From: Bradysia coprophila
Lineage: Eukaryota; Arthropoda; Insecta; Diptera; Sciaridae
DNA length: 64,000 nt
Direction of reading: 5' to 3'
Assembly: GCF_014529535.1 (NCBI RefSeq)
Contig: NW_023503313.1
Coordinates: 1,694,081-1,758,080, forward strand
In this document: one piece after another, positions 1 to 12,587 of the stretch
Layout: every line of letters begins with the position of its first letter
Numbering within the stretch: position 1 is the stretch's first letter
Program-made: the position numbers and the translations under genes
The notes under the pieces: model-generated
The model's database searches: none
Seen by the model: the letters and a program-made list of their open reading frames with translations, nothing else
Told to the model about the DNA's origin: nothing

Positions 1-2180
1 CCAAAAAAAAAACAAAACCAAAAAACACACGAATCTAACTTACTTATCGTCGTTTTTATTTCTCTAATTTATTCCTATTATACTAATTTATGTGACACTT
101 TGAGTCACATGCGTGTTCAACTATACATGTAAGTACATGCTTGTACTTAATGCCAATGTAAACAAGTGTACGCTTACAAAAAGAACATCAAATTATAGAT
201 CCGGACTGATTATATTGGGCGATCGGGCAGATAATCCGTTAGCTGTTTTACTTACATGCAACTCGGGCTGTTAATTCAGAGATCGCCTTATCGGCAGTCC
301 GCCCTGGAAGCAAGCGCATCTTACCGGACTGATATGATAAGCTTCGCATGTGGAGTAAAAGGAGAATCGGATTAATGAAAATTGTTATATTTCCTCGAAT
401 GTGTATATAGAGTTTGTTGGGCTAATTTTACGAGTTTTTCTCGTTCGCAGTTCAGCTACCCGAGCACTTTTTTGGTTTCCATATATCTTGGACATTTACG
501 TCAAATGTCGTTATAACTGACTCTTCTTTCATAATTAAACAGTCGAAAAGGCAATACCTATCAATAAAATACGTATTTTGATATACTCTTGAATAAAAAA
601 AAACCACTTTGCCTATAAATTTTATTTATGCTGAATTAATCATCTACTTTTCGATCGTAAAGCACGTTTATGTTTTAGTTATAGTTTATTACCAAAATAG
701 ACGCAACCCATATATGTAAATTGGAAATTCCTTATTTTGTATACTCGTCCGTATCGAAAGTAAAAAAAGCAGCCGGTTCGTGCAAAGTCCAACCAAATAT
801 TCGATTAGCTAAGAATGTAGTACGTTCAAATATAATTAAATCCTACGTTTACAACTCATGAAACTTGGAGCAATAATTCGGTAATGAATCATTACTAATG
901 ATATAGTCTTTTAAAAAGCACAGATCTACGAGATCTTTGTTAATTAAGGATCGCAATAAACGACAGATAAATGATTGAAAAACGGAGATAAATAAACTAA
1001 AACTTGAGATTAAATAAGTAGAAACGGAGATAAATAATTAACAAATGGAGATAATTTGATTGAATAATTTGATAGTGACTCTGACTGTGTTCTCGGAACG
1101 TTACATTCAACACATACATTGCATGAAGTACATTATCTTCTTTGTAATCCACAGCATTGTTGATGAACATCTAAATTCAATAAAATTTAGTTGGAAATTG
1201 AAAAAAAATCAAAAATATTGTTACAAATCGACTTTTTTCGCTAATGAATATCAAATATAACTAAACAATTTTACCTCTTTGGTTGGAGCTGGCCGTTCTA
1301 CTAGCACTATTATGTGGATTTAACATAACACACAATCATTATTCAACTCAAGGGTTTACAGTATCTAACGAGGTATCTAACGCCTATCTATTGTCTATCA
1401 CTTCTAAGCTCAGTTTTGATGGTTGCATCGCACACTTCTGAGTATGGCGAAAAAATGGTAGAATCTGTAGGCGACAAGCCTCTTAATCGCTTCCTTTTTT
1501 ATGATTATAATAAAAGTCGGACCCGTGAAACAGGTTTTTTTCAAATGTAATCTATAAATCGTTATGATCTAGAGAATGCAAATAATCAGTAAGATGATGA
1601 AACTCAAAAATTCAAATTAAATTTTACTGATGATTTTCGATAAACAATATATTTGCATGGAGAGCAGTTCAATTGGTCTCGTTTCTGATGTTGTAAAACA
1701 ATTACATGGCTGAATATTTTTGCGTTGCATTTTAAATAAAATTTTCGAAAATTACATTTACTTCATGATTATCAAGCAATGTCTATAAGAAATATTTATC
1801 TGTTTACCTCGCTCCACTCTGGCAGCAAAACTTAGCTCTTGTTGAAATTTCCTATTTCCTTCCAGAATTACATCAACACAACGTTTTTAATACGCACAAG
1901 GTGTGATTGCCTGTGTGAAATCTTGTGTGCATACATCCCTCGGCCTCGGCTCGAACTGCTTTCGGCAAAATAAAAATTCTTTTACTTAATTTGTTAAAAC
2001 ATTGTTTTGCTTTAAGACAATAAGATCGAATCAGCAATAGGTAATCGCTTTTTTGTCGTTCCGTTCCGGTCGATAATAAATGAAAAGGTAAAACGCACGT
2101 ATTAAGAAAAACCTTACACAACCAACTTCAATCCCATGGGACTTCCATCATTTACTTCATTTTACCTCTAGGGAGATGAA
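1..2180. other. Gene-free AT-rich stretch
   Basis: I see no supportable gene here. The open frames are short, lack splice context and match no family I know. Two weak local repeats are visible: a 16-base phrase near 201 that recurs near 324, and a block from about 978 to 1055 with three copies of a phrase like aaacggagataaataa. Confidence 0.6.
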
Positions 2181-2338
2181 TCATGTCCTCACATAAGTTA
2201 GCTGGCGTGAGGCAAGTCCACACTACAACAAATTACCTTTACATTCGCCTTCCATCGAAAATACGACTTTTATTCGAATTCGCATATTTAGAAAATGTCA
2301 AATTGTTCCACACTAATACTTGTGCAATATATGAAGAC

Positions 2339-2428
2339 TCTAGGGATGAAAAGAGAGTATGTATAATCTCTAGGGATGAAAAGAGAGAATGTATAACCTC
2401 TAGGGATGAAAAGAGAGAAGTTAGAAGA
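2339..2428. repeat. Three tandem 30-base units
   Basis: Three adjacent units at 2339, 2369 and 2399 each carry the phrase ctctagggatgaaaagaga and differ only in the last few bases. They lie inside the left inverted repeat and downstream of the recombinase stop codon. Confidence 0.85.
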
Positions 2429-2580
2429 CAATGTATGGTAGACCGTGAAATTCAACCGAAGCAGTGCCACAAGGAATTGTTCGAAGTGAATAAAAAACGC
2501 AGAAACGAAAGTAACAACAATTCACGTGTTTATTATAAGAAACTTCAATTTTACATTAGATTCACGTTGTTTAGCAGCAA

Positions 2581-4064
2581 TTATTTGCCACTTTTACCAA
2601 ACTTTACAGTGACATTTTTACAATTTTTGAACGTAAATGTATGCCGCTCGGAATTTTCTTCTTTTTTGTTTGTCAAATTTTGCGACAAAGCAATGGTTTG
2701 CGCTGTTTCATTCTCGTCCAGCGAAAACGTTTCATCGAAAACATGACTCTCTTTGTTGCCACACACTTTGCCACCGGCATCATGAATTACACCGACAGAG
2801 CTGGCGTTTGTACCGACATCGGAAGAACTGCTGTTCTCGTTTGCTGCATCTTCCTCAAACAAGTTTTCGTCTTGATCAACCGAACCATTAGCGTCACCGT
2901 CTTGATCAACCGAACCATTAGCGTCACCGCTGTCAGAACTTGTACCCGGTTGCATGTTGCTTTCGGTAAGCAGTTTTCTCACCTTGCTGTTGGGAGAATC
3001 ATTCTCATCTCCATACACAGAATCACCTTGCATGTTCAACGCCCTTGTCATCGTCGTAGACATCTTTCGCTTATGTCCCAGTGAGTCTTGAACATATCCT
3101 GCAATTGAATGTGAAACATTACTGTTGACGAAAAAACAAATTTAGGTCGGAAAATTACTTTCAGCGACTCTATCTGATTGCCAGTAAAAGAATCGTTTTA
3201 ATTCATCCGTTGATAATCCAGCATTCGCCGCTACGGTCGATGCAGTTCGACGGAAGCTATGCCCCGTGTATATTTTCGGGTTTGCAAGCTTCAAATAAGC
3301 GGCAATTTTTTGTGCCATCATTGCGATTGTATTTTTCCCGATCGGCTGTCCACAGCACTTCTCAGCTCGTTGCAAAATGAAGAATCGGTTTGTTGCGCAC
3401 GGGTTCGGACGCAGAGCAATGTAACGGCGAAGGATGTCAATTTGTACTTTGCTTGTGACGGGGAAAATTTTCGCGACGTAAGTTTTGGTTTCCGGTATAC
3501 GCACCACAATTTCTCGTCCTGTGTCAACGACATTTTCGAATAATGCATGTATGATTTCATCACCCCGACAGCCTCCAGACAAACCGAACGCAGCAACAGC
3601 CTGAATTTTTGTTTTGTTAAGTAGACGCAAGTTACAAATAACCTCAAATTTACCTTAATAGCCAAATAAACACATTCCGGGGCTTCCAACAAGAATTTGC
3701 CAATATCCTCGGTTTCGAAGACGGCTGCTTTTTTGGTCTCATATCCATGCATCTTAGCCTTCAAAAATGATCCCAATCGTTGATAAGTCGCAATATTGAC
3801 ATTGTGATTGCACAAAACGGTTTTCTTTATCATCGAGTACATAGACCAGAGTGTTGTCGGTTTGTATCGTTGAGAAGCGCTTTCAAAATATGCCAGGAAC
3901 ACTTCTTCAGCCAAGGATTCTGTTTTTTGTTCCGTACGCCATTGTAGAAATTTTTTGTATGCGTCCATGTACCGATTCATTGACTTTCCTGGCAATAATT
4001 GTCCCATTGCGGCCTTACTTCCTTCTAAAATGCTCTCTGGCAGCAATATCGCATTATTTTCCAT
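2581..4064 (-). CDS. Tyrosine recombinase (Crypton-type integrase), three exons
   Basis: DNA breaking-joining enzyme expected to move its own element. Exons on the minus strand are 4064-3654, 3600-3159 and 3098-2581, separated by introns of 53 and 60 bases with GTAAAT/CAG and GTAATT/CAG ends. All phases match and give 456 residues. The core of the tyrosine recombinase family is present: Arg149 in GCRGDE, His251 and Arg254 in TGHSFRRTA, Trp277 in the histidine/tryptophan position, and Tyr286 in RYVQDS, which is completed only when exon 3 is joined. The N-terminal 130 residues look like the usual helical DNA-binding part. The C-terminal 160 residues are acidic and low-complexity, contain a duplicated DANGSVDQD block, and end in a NCKNVTVKF-like strand. 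No inactivating change is visible, so the copy may be recent or kept by selection. A domesticated host gene is an alternative. Confidence 0.82.
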
Positions 4065-4460
4065 GTTTTAGCCGGTTTTAATTCACTGAATTACTTTAAA
4101 TTCAAATATAAAACACAATTTTCCGGATGCACGTTTTTTGCGTAAAAGTTCAATCGAGATCTCTACAAAAGCAATGATAACTCGATCAACGCAAAGAAAT
4201 TCCTGATATTTTATTCATTATACGCTCCAATACAATCACAAACTATGTTCACATTCAAAATCAGCTTGAATGCGGCTGTGTGCAATGTGATTAATAAAAT
4301 AACAAATGCTGGTGTGTGAGATTTCTTGATATGAATGGCTGTGTTATGTATGAACCATTTTAGAATCTGCATGAATGTACGAATTGATTTTTTATTTAAT
4401 ATCTAATGCCAAAGATAAGGTTTTCGTGATTTTCGATGGAAGGCGAATGTAAAAGCCATT

Positions 4461-4656
4461 AAATGACTCGTGTCGAAAATTTTTTTTTTAAAATTCTCGG
4501 TGTATGTGTGAGCCTCGAGGGTATTGTAACATTCGAATGCGATTGTGAACCTCGGTAAACCTCGGTTCACAAACTCGCATTCTCATGTTACAATACCCTC
4601 TCAGCTCACACATACACCTCGAATTTTAAAAAATCGTTTTTCGACCCTCGTGATTT
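4461..4656. repeat. Palindromic fold-back element (about 196 bp)
   Basis: Two arms of roughly 90 bases are inverted copies with scattered mismatches around a centre near 4555. The clearest shared block is ggtgtatgtgtgag at 4489 and its complement near 4602-4615; both arms also share a gggtattgtaaca block. It starts a few bases after the right inverted repeat of the recombinase element. It looks like a MITE or fold-back element and has no coding capacity. Confidence 0.75.
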
Positions 4657-5223
4657 AAATAACTATTTTTTTTGGCTAAGGAACATTATTTACAGCAACT
4701 TTTTTTCTTCCTTCCTTTGCCCTAATGAAAATGAATGAAATACAACAATATTCGAAATTTTTATGGTGCGGGAGGTCGGGGCGATCGGCACCACAAACTG
4801 TCTCACAACGACGCAGAATTTCACGAGCGACACGTAGACACCAATGACGGGTGTACTGGGGACATTTTTCGGTGCGATAATGGTCGAAAAGTGGATATGG
4901 TCATTTTACGTCACTTAAACATTTTTTGCTAAAAAACTGGACGATTTTTTTTCTTCATATTTTCGCGTATTTGTCGACTCGAACAGCCCGATCGATTGAT
5001 ATATGACTCGAGAAGATCTGCGCGGCAATTTTCTAGAAAAGTGAGAAAAATTGTTTTTTCACTTTTGGTCGAACAGTTGCTTTTTTCAACTTACAGTCAG
5101 TACGTAGGTCGGTGCACGTTGAGATTGGTCTGTTTAATACCTATGCAACGATACCAAACACGATATGGTTGCGCTGCGACTTTGGGGGAAAACACTTCGG
5201 ACGTAAAATGGAAATTTAGGGTA

Positions 5224-8200
5224 GCGAACACTTCGGCACTTGCTGTGCGGACCCGGTTGAGTGTGGTATCGGAAATCTTTGTCTATCCGATAGAGCAGGT
5301 CCTGAGCTTTCATTAGAGACCTCACACGATGTGGTCGTGATGTTTTCGGCCAAGTTTCCACTCTTCAAATGTGCCACTTCGAAGCTACTCCAAAGCACAG
5401 TGAAGCAAAAATATTTTTACTTGCCGTTTGGCCATTTCGGATGGCATTTTCTTGTGCTATAGTGCACATGAACGGGTGGACCAAACCCTTTCGGACGCAT
5501 ATAGAATTTCCATGGGTGTGGTGGTGGAGGAGGCCCGGTGGTGGTGGGTGCAACCAACACTAACTACGACACTTGCTTCGTATTCACTACTGACAATCTC
5601 ACCGCCGGAGGCCCATGGGTGTGGTGGTGGAACCACCACTAACTACGACACTTGCTTCGTATTCACTACTGACAATCTCACCGCAGGAGGCCCAGACGTG
5701 AGGTGGTGGAACCTCTACTAACTACGACACTTTCGCTATTAAGAATGTGATCGCCGGAGACCCGGAGGTGGGGGTGGGGGGAGGTCCGGTGGTGGTGGTG
5801 GGGGGAGGCCCGGTGGTGGTGGGTGTAACCACCACTAACTACGACACTTGCTTCGTATTCACTAGCGAAGCGAACACTTCGGCACTTGCTGTGCGGACCC
5901 GGTTGAGTGTGGTATCGGAAATCTTTGTCTATCCGATAGAGCAGGTCCTGAGCTTTCATTAGAGACCTCACACGATGTGGTCGTGATGTTTTCGGCCAAG
6001 TTTCCACTCTTCAAATGTGCCACTTCGAAGCTACTCCAAAGCACAGTGAAGCAAAAATATTTTTACTTGCCGTTTGGCCATTTCGGATGGCATTTTCTTG
6101 TGCTATAGTGCATATGAACGGGTGGACCAAACCCTTTCGGACGCATATAGAATTTCCATGGGTGTGGTGGTGGAACCCCCACTAACTACGACACTTGCTT
6201 CGTATTCACTACTGACAATCTTACCGCCGGAGGCCCAGGGATGTGGTAGTCGAACCACCACTAACTACGACACTTGCTTCGTATTCACTACTGACAATCT
6301 TACCGCCGGAGGCCCAGGGTTGTGGGGGTCGAGCCCCCACTAACCACTACACTTGCTTTGTATTCACTACTGACAATCTCACCGCCGGAGGCTTAGGGAT
6401 GGTGGTGGGGGTAGGCCCGGTGGTGGTGGGGAGAGGTCCGGGGGTTGGGGGGCGGCCCGGGGGTGGGAGTGGACCCCCACTAACTACGACACTTGCTTCG
6501 TATTCACTACTGACAATCTTACCGCAGGAGGCCCAGACGCGAGGTGGTGGAACCTCCACTAACTACCACACTTTCGCTATTAAGAATGTGATCGCCGGAG
6601 ACCCGGAGGTGGGGGTGTGGGGAGGTCCGGTGGTGGTGGTGGGCGGAGGCCCGGTGGTGGTGGGTGTAACCACCACTAACTACGACACTTGCTTCGTATT
6701 CACTACTGACAATCTCACCGCAGGAGGCCCAGACGTGAGGTGGTGGAACCTTCACTAACTACGACACTTTCGCTATTAAGAATGTGATCGCCGGAGACCC
6801 GGTGGTGGTGGTGGGGGGAGGCCCGGTGGTGGTGGGTGTAACCACCACTAACTACGACACTTGCTTCGTATTCACTAGCGAAGCGAACACTTCGGCACTT
6901 GCTGTGCGGACCCGGTTGAGTGTGGTATCGGAAATCTTTGTCTATCCGATAGAGCAGGTCCTGAGCTTTCATTAGAGACCTCACACGATGTGGTCGTGAT
7001 GTTTTCGGCCAAGTTTCCACTCTTCAAATGTGCCACTTCGAAGCTACTTCAAAGCACAGTGAAGCAAAAATATTTTTACTTGCCGTTTGGCCATTTCGGA
7101 TGGCATTTTCTTGTGCTATAGTGCATATGAACGGGTGGACCAAACCCTTTCGGACGCATATAGAATTTCCATGGGTGTGGTGGTGGAACCCCCACTAACT
7201 ACGACACTTGCTTCGTATTCACTACTGATAATCTTACCGCCGGAGCCCCATGGGTGTAGTGGTGGAACCCCCACTACCTACGATACTTGCTTCGTATTCA
7301 CTACTGACAATCTCACCGCTGCATGCCCAGGGGTGAGGTGGTGGAACCCCCACTAACTACGACACTTTCGCTATTAAGAATGTGATCAGCGGAGGCCCGG
7401 GGGTGGGGGTGGGGGGAGGTCCGGGGGTATTCACTACTGACAATCTTACCGCCGGAGGCCCAGGGATGTGGTAGTCGAACCACCACTAACTACGACACTT
7501 GCTTCGTATTCACTACTGACAATCTCACCGCCTGAGGTCCATGGGTGTGTTGGTGGAACCCCCACTAACTACGATACTTGCTTCGTATTCACTACTGACA
7601 ATCTCACCGCCGCAGGCCCAGGGGTGAGGTGGTGGAACCCCCACTAACTACGACACTTTCGCTATTAAGAATGTGATCACCGGAGGCCCGGGGGTGGGGA
7701 TGGGGGGAGGTCCGGTGGTGGTGGTGGTGGAGGTCCGGTGGTGGTGGGTGTAACCACCACTAACTACGACACTTGCTTCGTATTCACTACTGACAATCTC
7801 ACCGCCGGAGGCCCATGGGTGTGGTGGTGGAAGCCCCACTAACTACGACACTTGCTTCGTATTCACTACTGACAATCTTACCGCCGGAGGCCCAGTGATG
7901 TGGTAGTCGAACCACCACTAACTACGACACTTGCTTCGTATTCACTACTGACAATCTCACCGCCTGAGGTCCATGGGTGTGTTGGTGGAACCCCCACTAA
8001 CTACGATACTTGCTTCGTATTCACTACTGACAATCTCACCGCCGGAGGCCCAGTAGTGGGGGTGGGGGGAGGCCCGGTGGTGGTGGTGGAACCACCACTA
8101 ACTACGACACTTGCTTCGTATTCACTACTGACAATCTCACCGCAGGAGGCCCAGACGTGAGGTGGTGGAACCTCCACTAACTACGACACTTTCGCTATTA

Positions 8201-11200
8201 AGAATGTGATCGCCGGAGACCCGGAGGTGGTGGTGGGGGAGGTCCGGTGGTGGTGGGTGTAACCACCACTAAATACGACACTTGCTTCGTATTCACTACT
8301 GACAATCTCACCGCCGCAGGCCCAGAATGAGATCGCCGGAGGCCCGGTGGTGGTGGTGGGTGGAGGCCCGGTGGTGATGGTGGGGGAGGTCCGGTGGTGG
8401 TGGTGGGGGAGGTCCGGTGGTGGTGGGTGTAACCACCACTAACTACGACACTTGCTTCGTATTCACTACTGACAATCTCACCACAGGAGGCCCAGACGTG
8501 AGGTGGTGGAACCTCCACTAACTACGACACTTTCGCTATTAAGAATGTGATCGCCGGAGACCCGGAGGTGGGGGTGGGGGGAGGTCCGGTGGTGGTGGGT
8601 GTAACCACCACTAACTACGACACTTGCTTCGTATTCACTACTGACAATCTCACCGCAGGAGGCCCAGACGTGAGGTGGTGGAACCTCCACTAACTACGAC
8701 ACTTTCGCTATTAAGAATGTGATCGCCGGAGGCCCGGTGGTGGTGGTGGGGGGAGGCCCGGTGGTGATGGTGGGGGGAGGTCCGGAGGTGGGGGTGGGGG
8801 GAGGTCCGGTGGTGGTGGTAACCACCACTAACTACGACACTTGCTTCGTATTCACTACTGACAATCTCACCGCCGGAGGCCCATGGGTGTGGTGGTGGAA
8901 CCACCACTAACTACGACACTTGCTTCGTATTCAGTACTGACAATCTCACCGCAGGAGGCCCAGACGTGAGGTGGTGGAACCTCCACTAACTACGACACTT
9001 TCGCTATTAAGAATGTGATCGCCGGAGGCCCGGTGGTGGTGGTGGGGGGAGGCCCGGTGGGGGGAGGCCCGGTGGTGATGGTGGGGGGAGGTCCGGAGGT
9101 GGGGGTGGGGGGAGGTCCGGTGGTGGTGGTAACCACCACTAACTACGACACTTGCTTCGTATTCACTACTGACAATCTCACCGCCGGAGGCCCATGGGTG
9201 TGGTGGTGGAACCACCACTAACTACGACACTTGCTTCGTATTCAGTACTGACAATCTCACCGCAGGAGGCCCAGACGTGAGGTGGTGGAACCTCCACTAA
9301 CTACGACACTTTCGCTATTAAGAATGTGATCGCCGGAGACCCGGAGGTGGGGGTGGGGGGAGGTCCGGTGGTGGTGGTAACCACCACTAACTACGATACT
9401 TGCTTCGTATTCACTACTGACAATCTCACCGCCACAGGCCCAGGGGTGTGGTGGTGGAACCACCACTAACTACGACACTTGCTTCGTATTCAGTACTGAC
9501 AATCTCACCGCAGGAGGCCCAGACGTGAGGTGGTGGAACCTCCACTAACTACGACACTTTCGCTATTAAGAATGTGATCGCCGGAGGCCCGGTGGTGGTG
9601 GTGGGGGGAGGCCCGGTGGGGGGAGGCCCGGTGGTGATGGTGGGGGGAGGTCCGGAGGTGGGGGTGGGGGGAGGTCCGGTGGTGGTGGTAACCACCACTA
9701 ACTACGACACTTGCTTCGTATTCACTACTGACAATCTCACCGCCGGAGGCCCATGGGTGTGGTGGTGGAACCACCACTAACTACGACACTTGCTTCGTAT
9801 TCAGTACTGACAATCTCACCGCAGGAGGCCCAGACGTGAGGTGGTGGAACCTCCACTAACTACGACACTTTCGCTATTAAGAATGTGATCGCCGGAGACC
9901 CGGAGGTGGGGGTGGGGGGAGGTCCGGTGGTGGTGGTAACCACCACTAACTACGACACTTGCTTCGTATTCACTACTGACAATCTCACCGCCGGAGGCCC
10001 ATGGGTGTGGTGGTGGAACCACCACTAACTACGACACTTGCTTCGTATTCAGTACTGACAATCTCACCGCAGGAGGGCCAGACGTGAGGTGGTGGAACCT
10101 CCACTAACTACGACACTTTCGCTATTAAGAATGTGATCGCCGGAGGCCCGGTGGTGGTGGTGGGGGGAGGCCCGGTGGGGGGAGGCCCGGTGGTGATGGT
10201 GGGGGGAGGTCCGGAGGTGGGGGTGGGGGGAGGTCCGGTGGTGGTGGTAACCACCACTAACTACGACACTTGCTTCGTATTCACTATTGACAATCTCACC
10301 GCCGGAGGCCCATGGGTGTGGTGGTGGAACCACCACTAACTACGACACTTGCTTCGTATTCAGTACTGACAATCTCACCGCAGGAGGCCCAGACGTGAGG
10401 TGGTGGAACCTCCACTAACTACGACACTTTCGCTATTAAGAATGTGATCGCCGGAGGCCCGGTGGTGGTGGTGGGGGGAGGCCCGGTGGGGGGAGGCCCG
10501 GTGGTGATGGTGGGGGGAGGTCCGGAGGTGGGGGTGGGGGGAGGTCCGGTGGTGGTGGTAACCACCACTAACTACGACACTTGCTTCGTATTCACTACTG
10601 ACAATCTCACCGCCGGAGGCCCATGGGTGTGGTGGTGGAACCACCACTAACTACGACACTTGCTTCGTATTCAGTACTGACAATCTCACCGCAGGAGGCC
10701 CAGACGTGAGGTGGTGGAACCTCCACTAACTACGACACTTTCGCTATTAAGAATGTGATCGCCGGAGACCCGGAGGTGGGGGTGGGGGGAGGTCCGGTGG
10801 TGGTGGTAACCACCACTAACTACGATACTTGCTTCGTATTCACTACTGACAATCTCACCGCCACAGGCCCAGGGGTGAGGTGGTGGAACCCCCACTAACT
10901 ACGACACTTTCGCTATTAAGAATGTGATCACCGGAGGCCCGGGGGTGGCGGAAGGTCCGGTGGTGGTGGTGGGGGGAGGCCCGGTGGTGGTGGGTGTAAC
11001 CACCACTAACTACGACACTTGCTTCGTATTCACTACTGACAATCTCACCGCCGGAGGCCCATGGGTGTGGTGGTGGAACCCCCACTAACTACGACACTTG
11101 CTTCGTATTCACTACTGACAATCTCACCGCAGGAGGCCCAGACGTGAGGTGGTGGAACCTCCACTAACTACGACACTTTCGCTATTAAGAATGTGATCGC

Positions 11201-12445
11201 CGGAGACCCGGAGGTGGGGGTGGGGGGAGGTACAGTGGAGGTGGTGGGTGGAGGCCCGGTGGTGGTGGGTGTAACCACCACTAACTACGACACTTGCTTC
11301 GTATTCACTACTGACAATCTCACCGCCGGAGGCCCATGGGTGTGGTGGTGGAACCCCCACTAACTACGACACTTGCTTCGTATTCACTACTGACAATCTC
11401 ACCGCCGGAGGCCCATGGGTGTGGTGGTGGAACCCCCACTAACTACGACACTTGCTTCGTATTCACTACTGACAATCTCACCGCCGGAGGCCCAGACGTG
11501 AGGTGGTGGAACCCCCACTAACTACGACACTTTCGCTATTAAGAATGTGATCACCGTAGGTCCAGGGGTGGGGGTGGGGGGAGGCCCGGGGGTGTGGTGG
11601 TGTAACCCCCACTAACTACGACACTTGCTTCGTATTCACTACTGACAATCTTATCACCTGATGCCCATGGGTGTGGTGGTTGAACCCCCACTAACTACGA
11701 CACTTGCTTCGTATTCACTACTGACAATCTTACCGCCGGAAGCCCAGTGATGTGGGAGTCGAACCCCCACTAACTACGACACTTGCTTCGTATTCACTAC
11801 TGACAATCTTACCGCCGGAGGCCCAGTAGTGTGGGGGTCGAGCCCCCACTAATCACGACACTTGCTTCGTATCCACTACTGACAATCTTACCGCCGGAGG
11901 CCCAGTGGTGTGGGGGTCGAGCCCCTAACCACGACACTTGCTTCGTATTCACTACTGACAATCTCACCGCCGGAGGCCCAGTAGTGGGGGTGGGGGGAGG
12001 CCCGGTGGTGGAACCCCCACTAACTACGACACTTGCTTCGTATTCACTACTGACAATCTTACCGCCGGATGCCCAGGGATGTGGTAGTCGAACCACCACT
12101 AACTACGACACTTGCTTCGTATTCACTACTGACAATCTTACCGCCGGAGGCCCAGGGGTGTGGGGGTCGAGCCCCCACTAACCACTACACTTGCTTTGTA
12201 TTCACTACTGACAATCTCACCGCCGGAGGCTTAGGGGTGGTGGTGGAGGGAGGCCCGGTGGTGGTGGGGAGATGTCCGGGGGTTGGGGGGCGGCCCGGGG
12301 GTGGGAGTGGATCCCCACTAACTACGACACTTGCTTCGTATTCACTACTGACAATCTGACCGCCGGAGACCCAGGGGTGTGGGAGTGGAACCCCCACTAA
12401 CTACGACACTTGCTTCGTATTCACTACTGACAATCTACGACACTA
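5224..12445. repeat. GC-rich composite satellite with higher-order units
   Basis: About 50 copies of a block containing cttgcttcgtattcac alternate with blocks containing cactttcgctattaag, joined by G-rich stretches built from ggtggtggtgggggg and ggaggtccgg. The basic unit is 60-80 bases. Between about 9015 and 10755 the units form higher-order repeats of 311 and 248 bases: starts at 9015, 9326, 9574, 9885, 10133 and 10444, so 559 bases from 9015 to 9574 and again to 10133. Near the left end a 297-base segment that is not made of the basic unit occurs three times (5224, 5870, 6883). Open frames run through both strands only because the repeat has few stop codons; their peptides (HHHRTSPHPHLR-like) shift frame between units. 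It is much richer in G+C than its flanks. Confidence 0.9.
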
Positions 12446-12587
12446 CTGATCTATTCAATAAATGTAAAAGTTCACAAAATTCAGATAATTTAAACGCTTT
12501 TTGTAGACATGTGTTCGCATTTGGTATACACATTATTCAGTAACAGTCGCGATTGATACGTACATTTTTTTGCATAAAAAAAAATTG

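Larger units (their letters stand above)
2238..4453 (-). mobile_element. Crypton-like element bounded by 25-base inverted repeats
   Basis: The recombinase gene at 2581-4064 is enclosed by a perfect 25-base inverted repeat: 2238-2262 on the left and 4429-4453 on the right, each containing the phrase ttcgccttccatcg or its complement. Beyond the 25 bases the similarity continues imperfectly inward for about ten more. No clear target-site duplication is visible outside the repeats. Cryptons, which are tyrosine-recombinase DNA transposons, are generally described without terminal inverted repeats. The repeats may therefore be the true ends of an unusual element, recombination sites, or parts of an older host repeat. 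The coding part looks whole. Confidence 0.6.

Noticed and set aside
2183-2746. 187-codon open frame on the plus strand
   Set aside because: Overlaps the antisense of the recombinase gene's last exon and a 30-base tandem repeat; no domain similarity.
5369-12397. Dozens of open reading frames on both strands of the satellite, encoding HHHRTSPHPHLR- or GGPVVVVGG-like peptides
   Set aside because: They arise from a stop-poor tandem repeat, occur on both strands at once, shift frame between units and have no start or family support. Not genes.
5224-12445. CRISPR-like array
   Set aside because: Repeats are long, variable and directly adjoining, without uniform spacers or cas genes, in a eukaryotic chromosome. 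It is a satellite.
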